Shown here: positions 1 to 11,600 of the stretch, one piece after another
Layout: each line of letters begins with the position of its first letter
Numbering within the stretch: the stretch's first letter is position 1
Assembly (NCBI RefSeq): GCF_001949145.1
Contig: NW_019091357.1
Location: 1,855,704 to 1,919,703 of the forward strand
Direction of reading: 5' to 3'
From: Acanthaster planci
Lineage: Eukaryota > Echinodermata > Asteroidea > Valvatida > Acanthasteridae
Length of the DNA: 64,000 nucleotides
Made by a program: the position numbers and the translations under genes
The notes under the pieces: generated by a model
Seen by the model: the letters and a program-made list of their open reading frames with translations, nothing else
The model's database searches: none
What the model was told of the DNA's origin: nothing

Positions 1-1470
<1,470 letters not shown>

Positions 1471-3391
1471 CAAGAGAAGGGAGAGACTTAATTCAAGATG
1501 GCATTAAAGTCATCCTTGGACTGACTAGACATCACAGATGCAGAGGGACATTAGCCTAGATGGGATAAATGGATTAGATTGTCGTAGTGGCTAGATGACA
1601 ATACTTGTTATTTGCACAATTGAAAAAAAAATGACATGGACATCGATAGAGTTTCAAAGTATATGTACTGCATGGACATTTGGGACTCGAACATTAATGG
1701 AAAACATCAAAGAAGGGTTGAACTTGTACAAGACGGAGAAACAGGGATGGGACAAAAGCACGTTGATATCAGAGGGAGATCGGCTTTATTATACTGTTGT
1801 AAGAGTTTGGATTGTAATTGCATAAAATTCAACATAATGTTAACTGAATTTTCTCAGTTTGAAAAGCAAAAGGTGAAGGGTTGAACGTTATTTGTTCATT
1901 TGAAAAGCTAAAAACAATAATGTTAGCAACATATTGATTGGCATGAATTGTAAATCCTTGCGTAGATGAACACTCCTATAAACCAGGCGTTTTGACTGAA
2001 ATTAGTGTCTACCGGCTCAGTTATTGCTGTGTGACTGCTAAGATGAACTAGTCTTGCTTAAGTTGTGATACACTTGGCATTTGTTATCTTCTTGTCTGTT
2101 ACTCATTTTGATCTTATAAGCCAGTAAAGGCAACGATCCGTCAGCACACTCCATATTGCAGTGGGCCTTTGGGCATATAGAGGCTTTGCATGGCTGCCAT
2201 CTTGTAGGCATGTGCTTCTGTTCCCCAGGGAAATCTGTTTGCATACACCGCGGAACAAAAGCACTGGTATGCAAAATGGCAGTCATGCAAGCCCTCTAAT
2301 GGGGCGTCAGTTTTCTGGAAGCGAGACTTTACTGAGTTTGACCAGTTGATCACTCCTTTAACATCGTTACATTTAAGCAGGGACACGGAGACATTTCCAA
2401 CTGGGGTTTTCGTGGTACGCCCTTTTTGTTAGTGCGTGACACTAGCGACAGCACTGCTGGGGACGATACGTAAGCCTACACTGGAGGATATTGTGCACGT
2501 GATCTGAATCGGTTAACCTCTGCTTTCCCATAGCGGTGCATGCTAAATCATGGCGCTGTAAATTGTGAAAGATAGTGTACATGTGCAAATAATGTCTTTA
2601 ATACAAGGAGTTTGGACTTTTGAGGGCAGCACCCGTCCGGCTTTTTTTCTTATCTTCATGCTGTCGAAAGATTGATGAAATTGAGTAGGCCTACGTGACA
2701 GTTTGTCCTACGCTGAGCAACGCGTCTCTGAACCAAACGCACGCGGGTTGATTCGTTTCCTAGTACACTGGTAAGTACAATGCTTGCTGGTGGGGTCTAT
2801 GAGAGTTTTTGTACCGCTTATGACCGTATAATTATTGTAGCGAGGGGATTTCATTGTTTTAAAAAAGATTGCTGTGATTGTTTTGTTGTAGTTTAATGGG
2901 AAAAGTTGTCAAGTGAATGAAATGGAAATATCACGCCACTTCGACAACTTTTCGGTTATGTCAGCGGCAGATCGAACTCTAACTTATTCACATTCCGTAT
3001 GTGGGCTTTATTTCTTGTGAAATTCGACATCTTAAAAGAAGCCTAAGTTCAGTGTTGCCACCAAGATCCGTAATACAGGCCACCAAGTATATTAGGGACA
3101 AAGAACATCCTGATTCAATCAGCATTTCAGATTAAAAGCCTTGCATCACTTTCCTTTCATTTAATTGTCAAGTTCCGGTCCACCTTCGCGGTGCTTCTTC
3201 GATCTTCCTTTCGTCAACCTTTTATCGTAGTTTTCCTTGTTCACCTGCCAATTATTTGATTTTGCGTGTGTATGTGTTTCACATGTCAGTTGTTTTTGAA
3301 ATTTATTCTGTGGTTCCGAAATGTACGTTTATAGAGCACTGAAGCAAAGCTTATCAATTCTAACCATTTTTTTTATTGCTCGATATTGTAG
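1471..3391. other. GALE 3' region and GALE-UGM intergenic DNA
   Basis: No convincing coding exon is seen. It should hold the GALE 3' untranslated region and the promoter or 5' untranslated exon of the next gene. A palindromic repeat lies at about 2175-2301 (described separately). A good splice acceptor, a T-rich tract followed by TATTGTAG, ends at 3391 and probably opens the exon carrying the UGM start codon, so a noncoding first exon is expected upstream. Confidence 0.5.
2175..2301. repeat. Palindromic MITE-like element, family B, copy 1
   Basis: The left arm (TAGAGGCTTTGCATGGCTGC...) is an imperfect inverted copy of the right arm ending ...GCAAGCCCTCTA, about 50 bp each side of a short centre. 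A second copy with the same arm sequence is at 41214-41337. Long terminal inverted repeats, no coding capacity and dispersed copies are typical of MITEs. No target-site duplication is clear. Confidence 0.7.
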
Positions 3392-3425
3392 GCTGGACAC
3401 GACGACTGTTCCATGCACCATAGGA

Positions 3426-6400
3426 ATGGCGAGTCAATGCAACTTTGTCAGCAGCTCACTGGCAGTCTTTGCCCTCGTTTGTCTTCTCCTGTCTCGCTTC
3501 AACCAACCTCTGGAAGCCAAACTGGCCAAACCCGACCACGCAGTGCTAGATCGGGCGCCAGTACCGGATCCTGATCTCGGGGATGCCACAAAATCCCCCC
3601 TGGCCGGGGAGACATCTTTTGGCGGCAGCGACCAAGGTGAGGAGAGAATAGAAGAAACTGACGGCATGTCAAGGGTAGACTGGTATAAACGGCCGAAAGA
3701 CAACCGACTTGGGGATTCAGGAGACGTCGAAGACCACTGTGGTAAGCAGATCAGAAAAATTTTTTTCGGTTGCGTTTTTGGCAAGGATGGGATCAATGTG
3801 GGGCTGAAATGACGCCCATCGAGTTATCGTTAACGTCCAATACTCAGGCCTCTTGAAGATTTTGAACCATCGGAGGCCAAAAAAAAACCAGTTTAAAACT
3901 TGATCACACATACCGGTGATCACACATACCGGTAGATAAACTAAACTTAGCATTGTTCAGAATAGTGACGATCGATGGTTTGCGGTTTCTATATGCTTTT
4001 GACTTTGGATAGCAAGGCAACCATGTAACCTTTCCTCCTTTTTTGAAAAAAGTGCAGCTGTTCTTGATTTAACTTGGTCTGATTTCCCCTTTCATGTCAT
4101 CTAGCCATTCCCGACATTTTGTCCCAATGACATTGTTCAAGTGCTTCGAGATAATTTAAAATTGTACACACTGAAGTTCAGAGTTTCATTCGTAATTCAA
4201 AAGAAACTGTAGTAAAAACGGTCCTCGAACAAGATCAGTAGCCATCCGGTTGAAACAAAAATTGGGTGTTGAATTTCAATGTTGAATCAATTTTGAAGGT
4301 GTTAAATTTATTTTCTATAATTTGGCACTTTCGACTGCTTTGGTGTGAACTTGAACGCATTTCCATGTTGCTGTGTTAATTCTTAATTAAGGCATAACCA
4401 CGCAAAAGAGGAAATGCTGGTTTTTCAGTCTTCAGTTTGTAGAATTTCTCTTTATCGTTTTCTTTCCTCTCAGAAATCTACCCTGATCGATGCCATCACA
4501 AGGATAACAGACACCGAATCGTCATCATCGGCTCCGGTCCTACCGGTCTGGGAGCAGCCCAGAGACTCTACGATCTCAAACAGGAAGACAATAACACCGT
4601 GGTCACCATCTTAGAGGAGCAAGATAAGCCAGGAGGCCTGGCCTCGTCTGAAAGGGACGATCAGGGATTTCTCTGGGACATCGGAGTCCACGTCGTCTTC
4701 TCCCACTACACCTACTTCGATCGAGTCCTGAATCTGGCCGTGCCCGAGTGGAACTACCGTCGCCGGGCGTCTTTTGCCTTCATGATGGGATCGGATGGGA
4801 TCAGACGCTTCATACCCTACCCCGTTCAGAACAACATCCACACCATGGACAAAGTGGATCAGCAGCGAAGCCTGTCGGGTCTGGAAGAGATCGCCAGGTT
4901 CCCGGCCGGCCGGAAACCCAAGAACTTCGACGAGTGGCTGCTGCAGAAATTCGGGGCGGGCCTCGTTGATGTCTTCATGAGGAAGTACAACCGGAAGATT
5001 TGGACAGTGGACACCACAGAGATGAACTCAGCCTGGGTCGGCGAGCGGGTTGCTGTGCCAGACATTGACGAAATCAAGACCAAGATTGCGGAGGTGGACA
5101 GTGGGGCAAACGCTAAGGATTCCGAGTGGGGACCCAATCGCTTCTTCCGTTACCCGAAATCCAACGGCACGGGTGGTATGTGGGAATCAGTTGCTAGACG
5201 CCTCCCGAGGCGATGGTTCAATTTTCACTCCAAGGTCACCGGCATTGACATTGACCGGAAAGAGATCGCTGTTGAGGTGGGCAAAGATATCAAGAGTCGC
5301 CACACTATGAAATACGATAAACTAATATCCACGGTCCCTCTAGATAGTTTTGTCGGTTTTGTTAAGAGCAGCGATGCGTTACTCAGTGACCTGCAGGGAC
5401 TGGCGTCCCAGCTCATCAACACCCACACTCACATTGTGGGCGTGGGTCTGCTCGGTCAGCTACCCCCAACCCTCGCCGATAAATCCTGGGTTTATTTCCC
5501 GGACTCCGATTCTCCGTTTTACCGCCTAACGATGTTCTCCAATTATTCCGACGACCACGTGCCAGACCCGGCCGCTCACTGGTCGCTCATGTGCGAAATA
5601 GCCGAGCCGGAAATGAGCTCCGATCCAGCGTATTGGAACAGAGACAATTTAGTCAACGAGTCAATACGAGCCTTAGTCTTGTACGGCTTTATAACTGCTG
5701 ATATGGTGATCTCCAAACACTACCGTCGAGTAGAACACGGATATCCTGTTCCTTCTTTAAGTAGAGACATGATCCTTGACAAAGTCCAACCTTGGCTACG
5801 GTCCAAAGACATCTACTCCCGCGGCCGGTTCGGAGGTTGGAGGTACGAGGTTGCGAATCAAGATCATTCCTTCATGCAAGGGGTCGAGGCCGTGGACAAC
5901 CTTGTCCACGGCGTTCCGGAGTTAACGTATCCGGACCCGAATTTGGCCAACTCCAAGAAGAACACGGATCGAATTATCCCGCTGGACTTGGAGGTCGTTG
6001 TAGCCGCTGAACGAGACGAGAGCCTGGAGTGGCTGAAGCCGTTTGCTGAACACACCCTGGTGTACCACTTAGGAACTGACTTGGGACCGTCGCTCCAATT
6101 CTACGCCTGGCAGCGCCTTGAAAGTGTCCATGTCAGAGCACAGGTATTTCTGCACCACATCTGTGTGAATTACAACCAACTGGCAGACCTGACGATCTTC
6201 ACGCAGGGAGACGAGGAGACGAGCAGGTGTCTTCGTTGCCTGAGGAACCCGCGTCAGTTGCCCTCTGCTCCGATTCGGGTCGATCCATGTGAGTGGAGAG
6301 ACTGTTACGGCGACAGCTTGGAAGCTGGTGGCGATCATCAGTTCCCGCGATGTTCCCAGGACAACCCGGCGAGCATGGCCAAAATTGTGCCCGTCTTGAA

Positions 6401-6596
6401 TCAGAATTGTTGGGGATCTGCGATGCCGCTGACGCGACACTGCTGGAACGAGTGCTTCGGAGCAACTAAGGAAATGATTCAGAAACATCCGCTGGATCGT
6501 TATTACCAAGCCTTTAATGATCTGGGTAGAATTTCCGATGAAGATGAAGATAAGGGTGACTTTCTACAGACATTGTGGATTAGAATTTTTACCTAA
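3426..6596 (+). CDS. Secretory UDP-galactopyranose mutase fused to a DUF3431 domain
   Basis: Predicted to isomerise UDP-galactopyranose to UDP-galactofuranose with reduced FAD. Exons 3426-3741 and 4474-6596 join in frame (split Glu codon) to give about 812 residues. Residues 1-31 form a leader with a hydrophobic core ending near LEA; residues 32-110 are an acidic, low-complexity linker. The UGM domain (about 121-606) shows GSGPTG at 125-130, PGGLAS, FSHYTYFD, FRYP (R331), SPFYRLTMFSNYS (R456), HGYPVPS (Y529), GRFGGWRYEV (R557, Y563) and NQDHSFMQGVEAVDN. These blocks align throughout with fungal UGM, and the named residues match its substrate-binding Arg and Tyr residues. From about 608 to the end a second domain has the DUF3431 layout: LEVVVAAERDESLEWL, a FLHHICVNYNQLADLTIFTQGD block and a terminal HPLDRYY...TLWIRIF. 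It is Cys-rich, suiting a secretory compartment. Odd: GG-His of the FAD loop is G-V-His (177-178). The start was chosen because it opens the leader; an in-frame ATG at 3321 lies before the likely acceptor. Confidence 0.9.
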
Positions 6597-6739
6597 TTTC
6601 CTGAGGTATATTTCACGCACCCACGAAAGATGCTACTTCTAATTCACGAGGATCAACACCTGTATGTTTTAAAATATAGTAGCTCTACCAATCAAGTAAT
6701 TCTTCAGCTTCTAGATCGAGTAAACAGTCAGCTCATTGA

Positions 6740-6808
6740 CTGCGTTCTACGCTCTATTCTTTCGTTTAGACGGTGGCTGCGTTCTACGCTCTGTTCTTTC
6801 GTTTAGAC
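6740..6808. repeat. Tandem duplication, 37-bp period, in the UGM 3' region
   Basis: A 32-bp word starting CTGCGTTCTACGCTCT and ending TTCGTTTAGAC occurs at 6740-6771 and again at 6777-6808 with a single visible mismatch. Near-identity suggests a recent duplication. Confidence 0.9.
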
Positions 6809-8002
6809 TGTTATCGAATGAATGAGATGATAGAAATATGAATTTATTTGTAAACGGATTTAAACATTTTATGATTTGTGCCAATTGTTATCAATATCAA
6901 GGAAAATAATTCTCGAATTGGTATAAGGCGTTAGGAAGTTGTCTGTGTTAACAGTTTTCCTGCACTTTTGAAATATCAACTATGGTCATAACTACCGTGC
7001 ATTTTAGTATTATCCGTGTACTGTCTTTAATTACGAGTGCGTTCGTTTATTTTATTTTGTTAATTTTTAAATCGTCTTTTTTGCGCCGATGGCCGCCCAT
7101 AAAACCTGAGGCCAAGCATAGACATGGAGGAGAAACCCCAGGTCTATGGGCCAAGATTGCATGCACCGGACTAAAACAGGCGCCCATAGAAAAGAGCGCC
7201 AAATCAGTGAGAAACAGCGCCGCCTAGTGACGCTCAGGGACAGCTTGGTCTTGTGTGTTTCACTGCAAAGTCAAGATTATTATGACACCTCGGCCCAAAA
7301 TGCTTTTCATCATTACCAGTGTTCAATTTTTTAATTCTCCCCTCCCGCAAAATCCCCCCCCCCCAAAAAAAAAGTAGTCAAACTCCAGGTCTGAATTTAG
7401 CCACTCGCCTTTCTGCAAAAGTCCACAAAATGCAGGTTTTTGAGAGTAAAATATCCCAAGTTAGAAGCCACAAGTCCCAAATGTTTGTTCACGTCGGTCC
7501 CGTTGGATCTCAAAATATTAATGAGCTCGCGCGCAGGAATCTACCGAGTGGAATGCACCCCTTAGACAAAGGAGTCCAAAGTAAGGCGGTTTTTTAAGGG
7601 AGAAAACTTGAGAGGAAAGCCTTACACCAAGCCCAATTTATACATTTTACTCTCTACTTTTACTACTCGTATTTTGAACTCCTAACTTTTCCCCTCGCTT
7701 TACTCTTTGGTTTCTGAATGCCATCACGCCACGGGATAAGACTCACCACATCAGCGATCAAAATAAAGACTTCCGTGGACTCAATTGCTTGATTCGCAGC
7801 AATGGCTAATGTAGGGCGTCAGACAGCTCTGACGAGGATTACGATCCAGGTTCAAATGTTATTACACAAAAGACTCGCAAAGTATCTTCTTTCGTCGGGT
7901 AAAGAGGACATTTTACTAAAATTTCCGTTCCATCGGAAATGACAAGGAAACCCCATTATTTTTCGTCTGTTTTGCATATAGAATATTCCCTTAAGCAATG
8001 CA

Positions 8003-8176
8003 AATACGGGCGTCACAGAATACAAACCATGAGTTTGAAATGCGTCGCCCAATCACAACGCGCGAAATTTGTCCACCCTTTTCAAACGCGCATTGGGTCG
8101 ACAGATTGTGCGCATTGTGATAGGCCAACACAATGCAAACTCTTGGTAGCGCACTATATTATGAATTGCCCGTATT
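8003..8176. repeat. Palindromic MITE-like element, family A, copy 1
   Basis: Starts AATACGGGCG and ends GCCCGTATT, with internal arms containing GCGTCGCCCAATCACAACGC on one side and GTGATAGGCCAACACAATGC on the other. It is a degraded copy of the hairpin at 12390-12565. Confidence 0.8.
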
Positions 8177-8301
8177 ATAAGCAGTAGATGTAACCTGCTT
8201 GAGTCAATGTCCTGGTATAGGAAAGCATTGGTAGATAATCATTGGACGTGAATAATTATTACACAAAATAATTCAATCCTTGCTGTTACTGAGCGAAAGA
8301 T

Positions 8302-8307
8302 TTTATT
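8302..8307 (-). terminator. Possible polyadenylation signal of the UGT gene
   Basis: TTTATT on the plus strand reads AATAAA on the minus strand, about 350 nt after the UGT stop codon. Plausible by position only. Confidence 0.35.
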
Positions 8308-8656
8308 TTTTTAGTTCATACTGATTACAGGCCAAGTAGCTTAATACAGCTTATTCTAGAAAAGGTACTGCGTTTAATGAGTGCTTCTTCAAAAATCATT
8401 TGGAGTACAAGCGGTTTTTTATAGCGGAAGTAAAGGGGAATCTGGAAATCCTTTCTTTTTTGGGGGGGTGGTTGTGGGCATTAAATTCTAACAAAAAAAA
8501 TAAAAATTACAAATTGGTTGAAAAGCGTTGTTTCAATTAACAAAATTCATTTAGGTGAACACGAATTTTTCTCTACCGGAACTGGTCACGTGACAGATTT
8601 TCTCCAAATAGAAGTTTTTGGTATGGGAAGAAGATTAGACAGCACCAAGCGGATGG

Positions 8657-11600
8657 TTAATCTCTTTTGGGGCGACGTCCCCCACGTCTCCGACTGCAAC
8701 ACGTGTACCAGAGTAACACGTTTGCGCCACAAATGACAGCGAAAACCAGCAGCAAGATCAGATAAACATCGATGAGGTTACGCTGGACGAAGTTCAGGTC
8801 AAACACGGCCGGGCGGAGGTGGTTCCCGCCGAACTTGGTCACGTGAAGGATCCAGTTCGCGATGGTCTCCGCTGGAGGGTTCATTCTCACCAGATCTCGA
8901 AGAATCGCGGAGTAATGCTGTGCGTTCTTGCGGTACCTGAGAGTCAAAAAGGAAGCAAGACAGAATGGATCCCAATAGACCTCTGTACCGATGACACCGC
9001 ACGTTATTTCATGTGTGCTTACCTATCAGTGGACCCTGCACCCTACTGGCTCCACAGGAATGCGCATGACATGTAAACACGGCGTGACATCATCAGTACA
9101 TGGGTATGTTGTCACGCGTTCCTGAGCTTGGATTTTATTTCTGAGCTTCACTTTTCCCTACGAGATGTTTGAAGTGTGTTTTGCGAGTATACTTAATTTG
9201 GGTCTGTTCTGTTCTGCCATTGGTGGCTGTAATTGCAATTTTTTGATGGAGGAAGTTCATGTGAGTTTGGAATATGGGCGATTCACAATAGTGCGTCACC
9301 AAGAGTTTGCAACGCGTTGGCCAATAGTAAAGTGCGAAATCTGTCGACCCTTTCCTAACACGCGTTGGGTCGACGGATTTCGTGCATTGTGATTGGTTAA
9401 CGTGTCGCAAACTCTAGGAAAAGCCCGTACTGTTTAAATGTGGCTGCACAGGCGTCGCTAAACTCTTGTAAACGGGGGAGTCATCTTGAAATTTTCCGAC
9501 GGACATGGTAGACTGATTCCCATCTGATTCCCTGACCTAACATTTAAGAAACCCCCTTCCTTCCTCTTTCGTTCTTTACTCTTTCCTAACCAACCATGAC
9601 TATGCCGACAAAACTGGCCCGGGGGTGTGGCACCCCTACCCTCATCCCCGTATAGCGACACCTGTTTCCGTGACTGAAACTGAACCTGGGGACAACTTAC
9701 TTTGGATTATTAACTACCTCCACGACGGCGTCCCGTAACCTGTCCGATGTCACGCTGGTAATGTCGCCGAGAGAGAGGGCGAAACCTCGGGCCACGGCGC
9801 GGTCGTTGTTGTCAAACATGTCATGTAGAAGCGGTATGCTGACGATCGGGAGTCCGGCCCATAACGCTTCCTGCACGCTGTTGATCCCACACTGAGTCAC
9901 AAACGCTTTGGCGTTCTTGTGTGCTGTACACAAAATGGAAGAAAAACCAAATGTCAACGAGAGATTTCCAAAGGAGCTCAATTTCTTCCAAATGTTTTTT
10001 CTCTGTTTATTGATGTGAATCCTGTTTGTTTCCTTTTTGCCTTTTAAGTTGCCTCATGTGGAGGACATGAGCCGTTCGTCTTGTCTTGAGCCGTTCTTTT
10101 TGTCATATACATGTTTTACGCAGCACTGAAATTTCTTGATTCTCCTTGCATTTGAATGCTTAATCCGAAGCCTTTGCCTGCATTTGAGTTGTTTTCTTGG
10201 CAACCAGCGTCAGTTTCTTCAAGCTATTGTCTTTTTATTCTCTGTCTTTTTTCCATATACGTCTACGGCCTTGTTAGGTTAAGCAGATCGCCTCTTTGGG
10301 ACACATCTCTTGAGTACCATTGGGATTCTAGCAGTTGATTTCAGATTTGGTGACACTCGACTTTTACGGGTCTCTTCACTTTACTTATTTTATTTCAGTT
10401 CAACTTACACAAGAGCTGCAAGAGGGGGATCCAGTTGACCATTTTGGTGTTCTCGCCGAGGTTGAGACCGGTGAAGTTGATGTTGGATTGCCAGAGGACC
10501 TTCTGGGGCAGCAGAGCGAAGCCGTCGGCAAACATTTGCGCCTGTTCGACCTCCATCGCCTCGACATGGGAACCGAGGGAAAATATGACGAATCCGGCCA
10601 GAGCTTCGTCAACGAACTTGGCAACATCATCCCGGAGCTGGAAGTAAGAAAAAATAACAGAAACACTCATGTTTGGACGTGCCTTCAAGAACCCGACCAT
10701 GACAGTAGTTGTTGCAAGGGAGCATATCATTGGCAAATATAAGGCCTATAGAAATAGCTTCTCCTGGCATAGTCGTCGCATTACAATTTTAAAAAGGTGC
10801 CTGAAGTTTTCTTTGTTTTCATTTTGCATATTGATCTCTGCTTTTGCACTTGTCTGGTTATGCTTTTTAAAAGCTAACGTAAGTGCACCTTAAACTATAA
10901 GGGACATCTTTATCTAGGCATGACGTCACACTTGAGGTTTAGGATTGCTGGTTACCTTCTGCCAATATTATTGATACGTTAGGGAACCAGCCCCACTTTT
11001 TATCGGAAAGGTGAAATTAAAGTTTTCGATCTTTTTCTTGACCAGTGAGGGCACAATTGCTTTCATGCCATTGAAGAAAGACACTCTATATTTTTCTCGT
11101 TAAAAATGTGAACGTTACATCTTGTTTTGCACTGAAAATATTTAAGAGAAGAACAATTAATCATTCAAGAAAAGGATTAGAGGATTAGATATTCCATCCC
11201 AGGGTTTACTGAAATCTTATAACTGAGCAGTTGCTGCACGGGGGTTTCCTGCGAATGGTATATCCCACTGTTGCCCATGAGTACCTCGATTTGCATGAAC
11301 ACAAAAGCCCCAAACAGAAATAATACATTACATGCGCCCTGTATATGCCACTTCCTTTTCTACTTTCTTACCGTGTAGTTCTCTCTCTTCCCGCCAATTA
11401 GAGAGGCATACATGAGCGTATTCGGCTGCATCGGTCGGGGAAATTCTAACGGATAGTTCATGTTGAACACCCACAGCCGAGCTTTCATGAGGGACTCGGT
11501 GATGTGAACTTCTGGTTTAATGTTGTACTTCACTTTAAGCTGCTGGTACCGCGTGGGGAAATCGGAAAATATGTATTCACTTGTCCAGTGGAAAATGTAG

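Larger units (their letters stand above)
6597..8656. other. Convergent intergenic region between UGM (+) and UGT (-)
   Basis: No supported exon. It should contain the UGM 3' untranslated region and, at its right end, the UGT 3' untranslated region. It holds a 37-bp tandem duplication at 6740-6808, a palindromic MITE-like element at 8003-8176 and a possible UGT polyadenylation signal near 8302. Confidence 0.5.
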
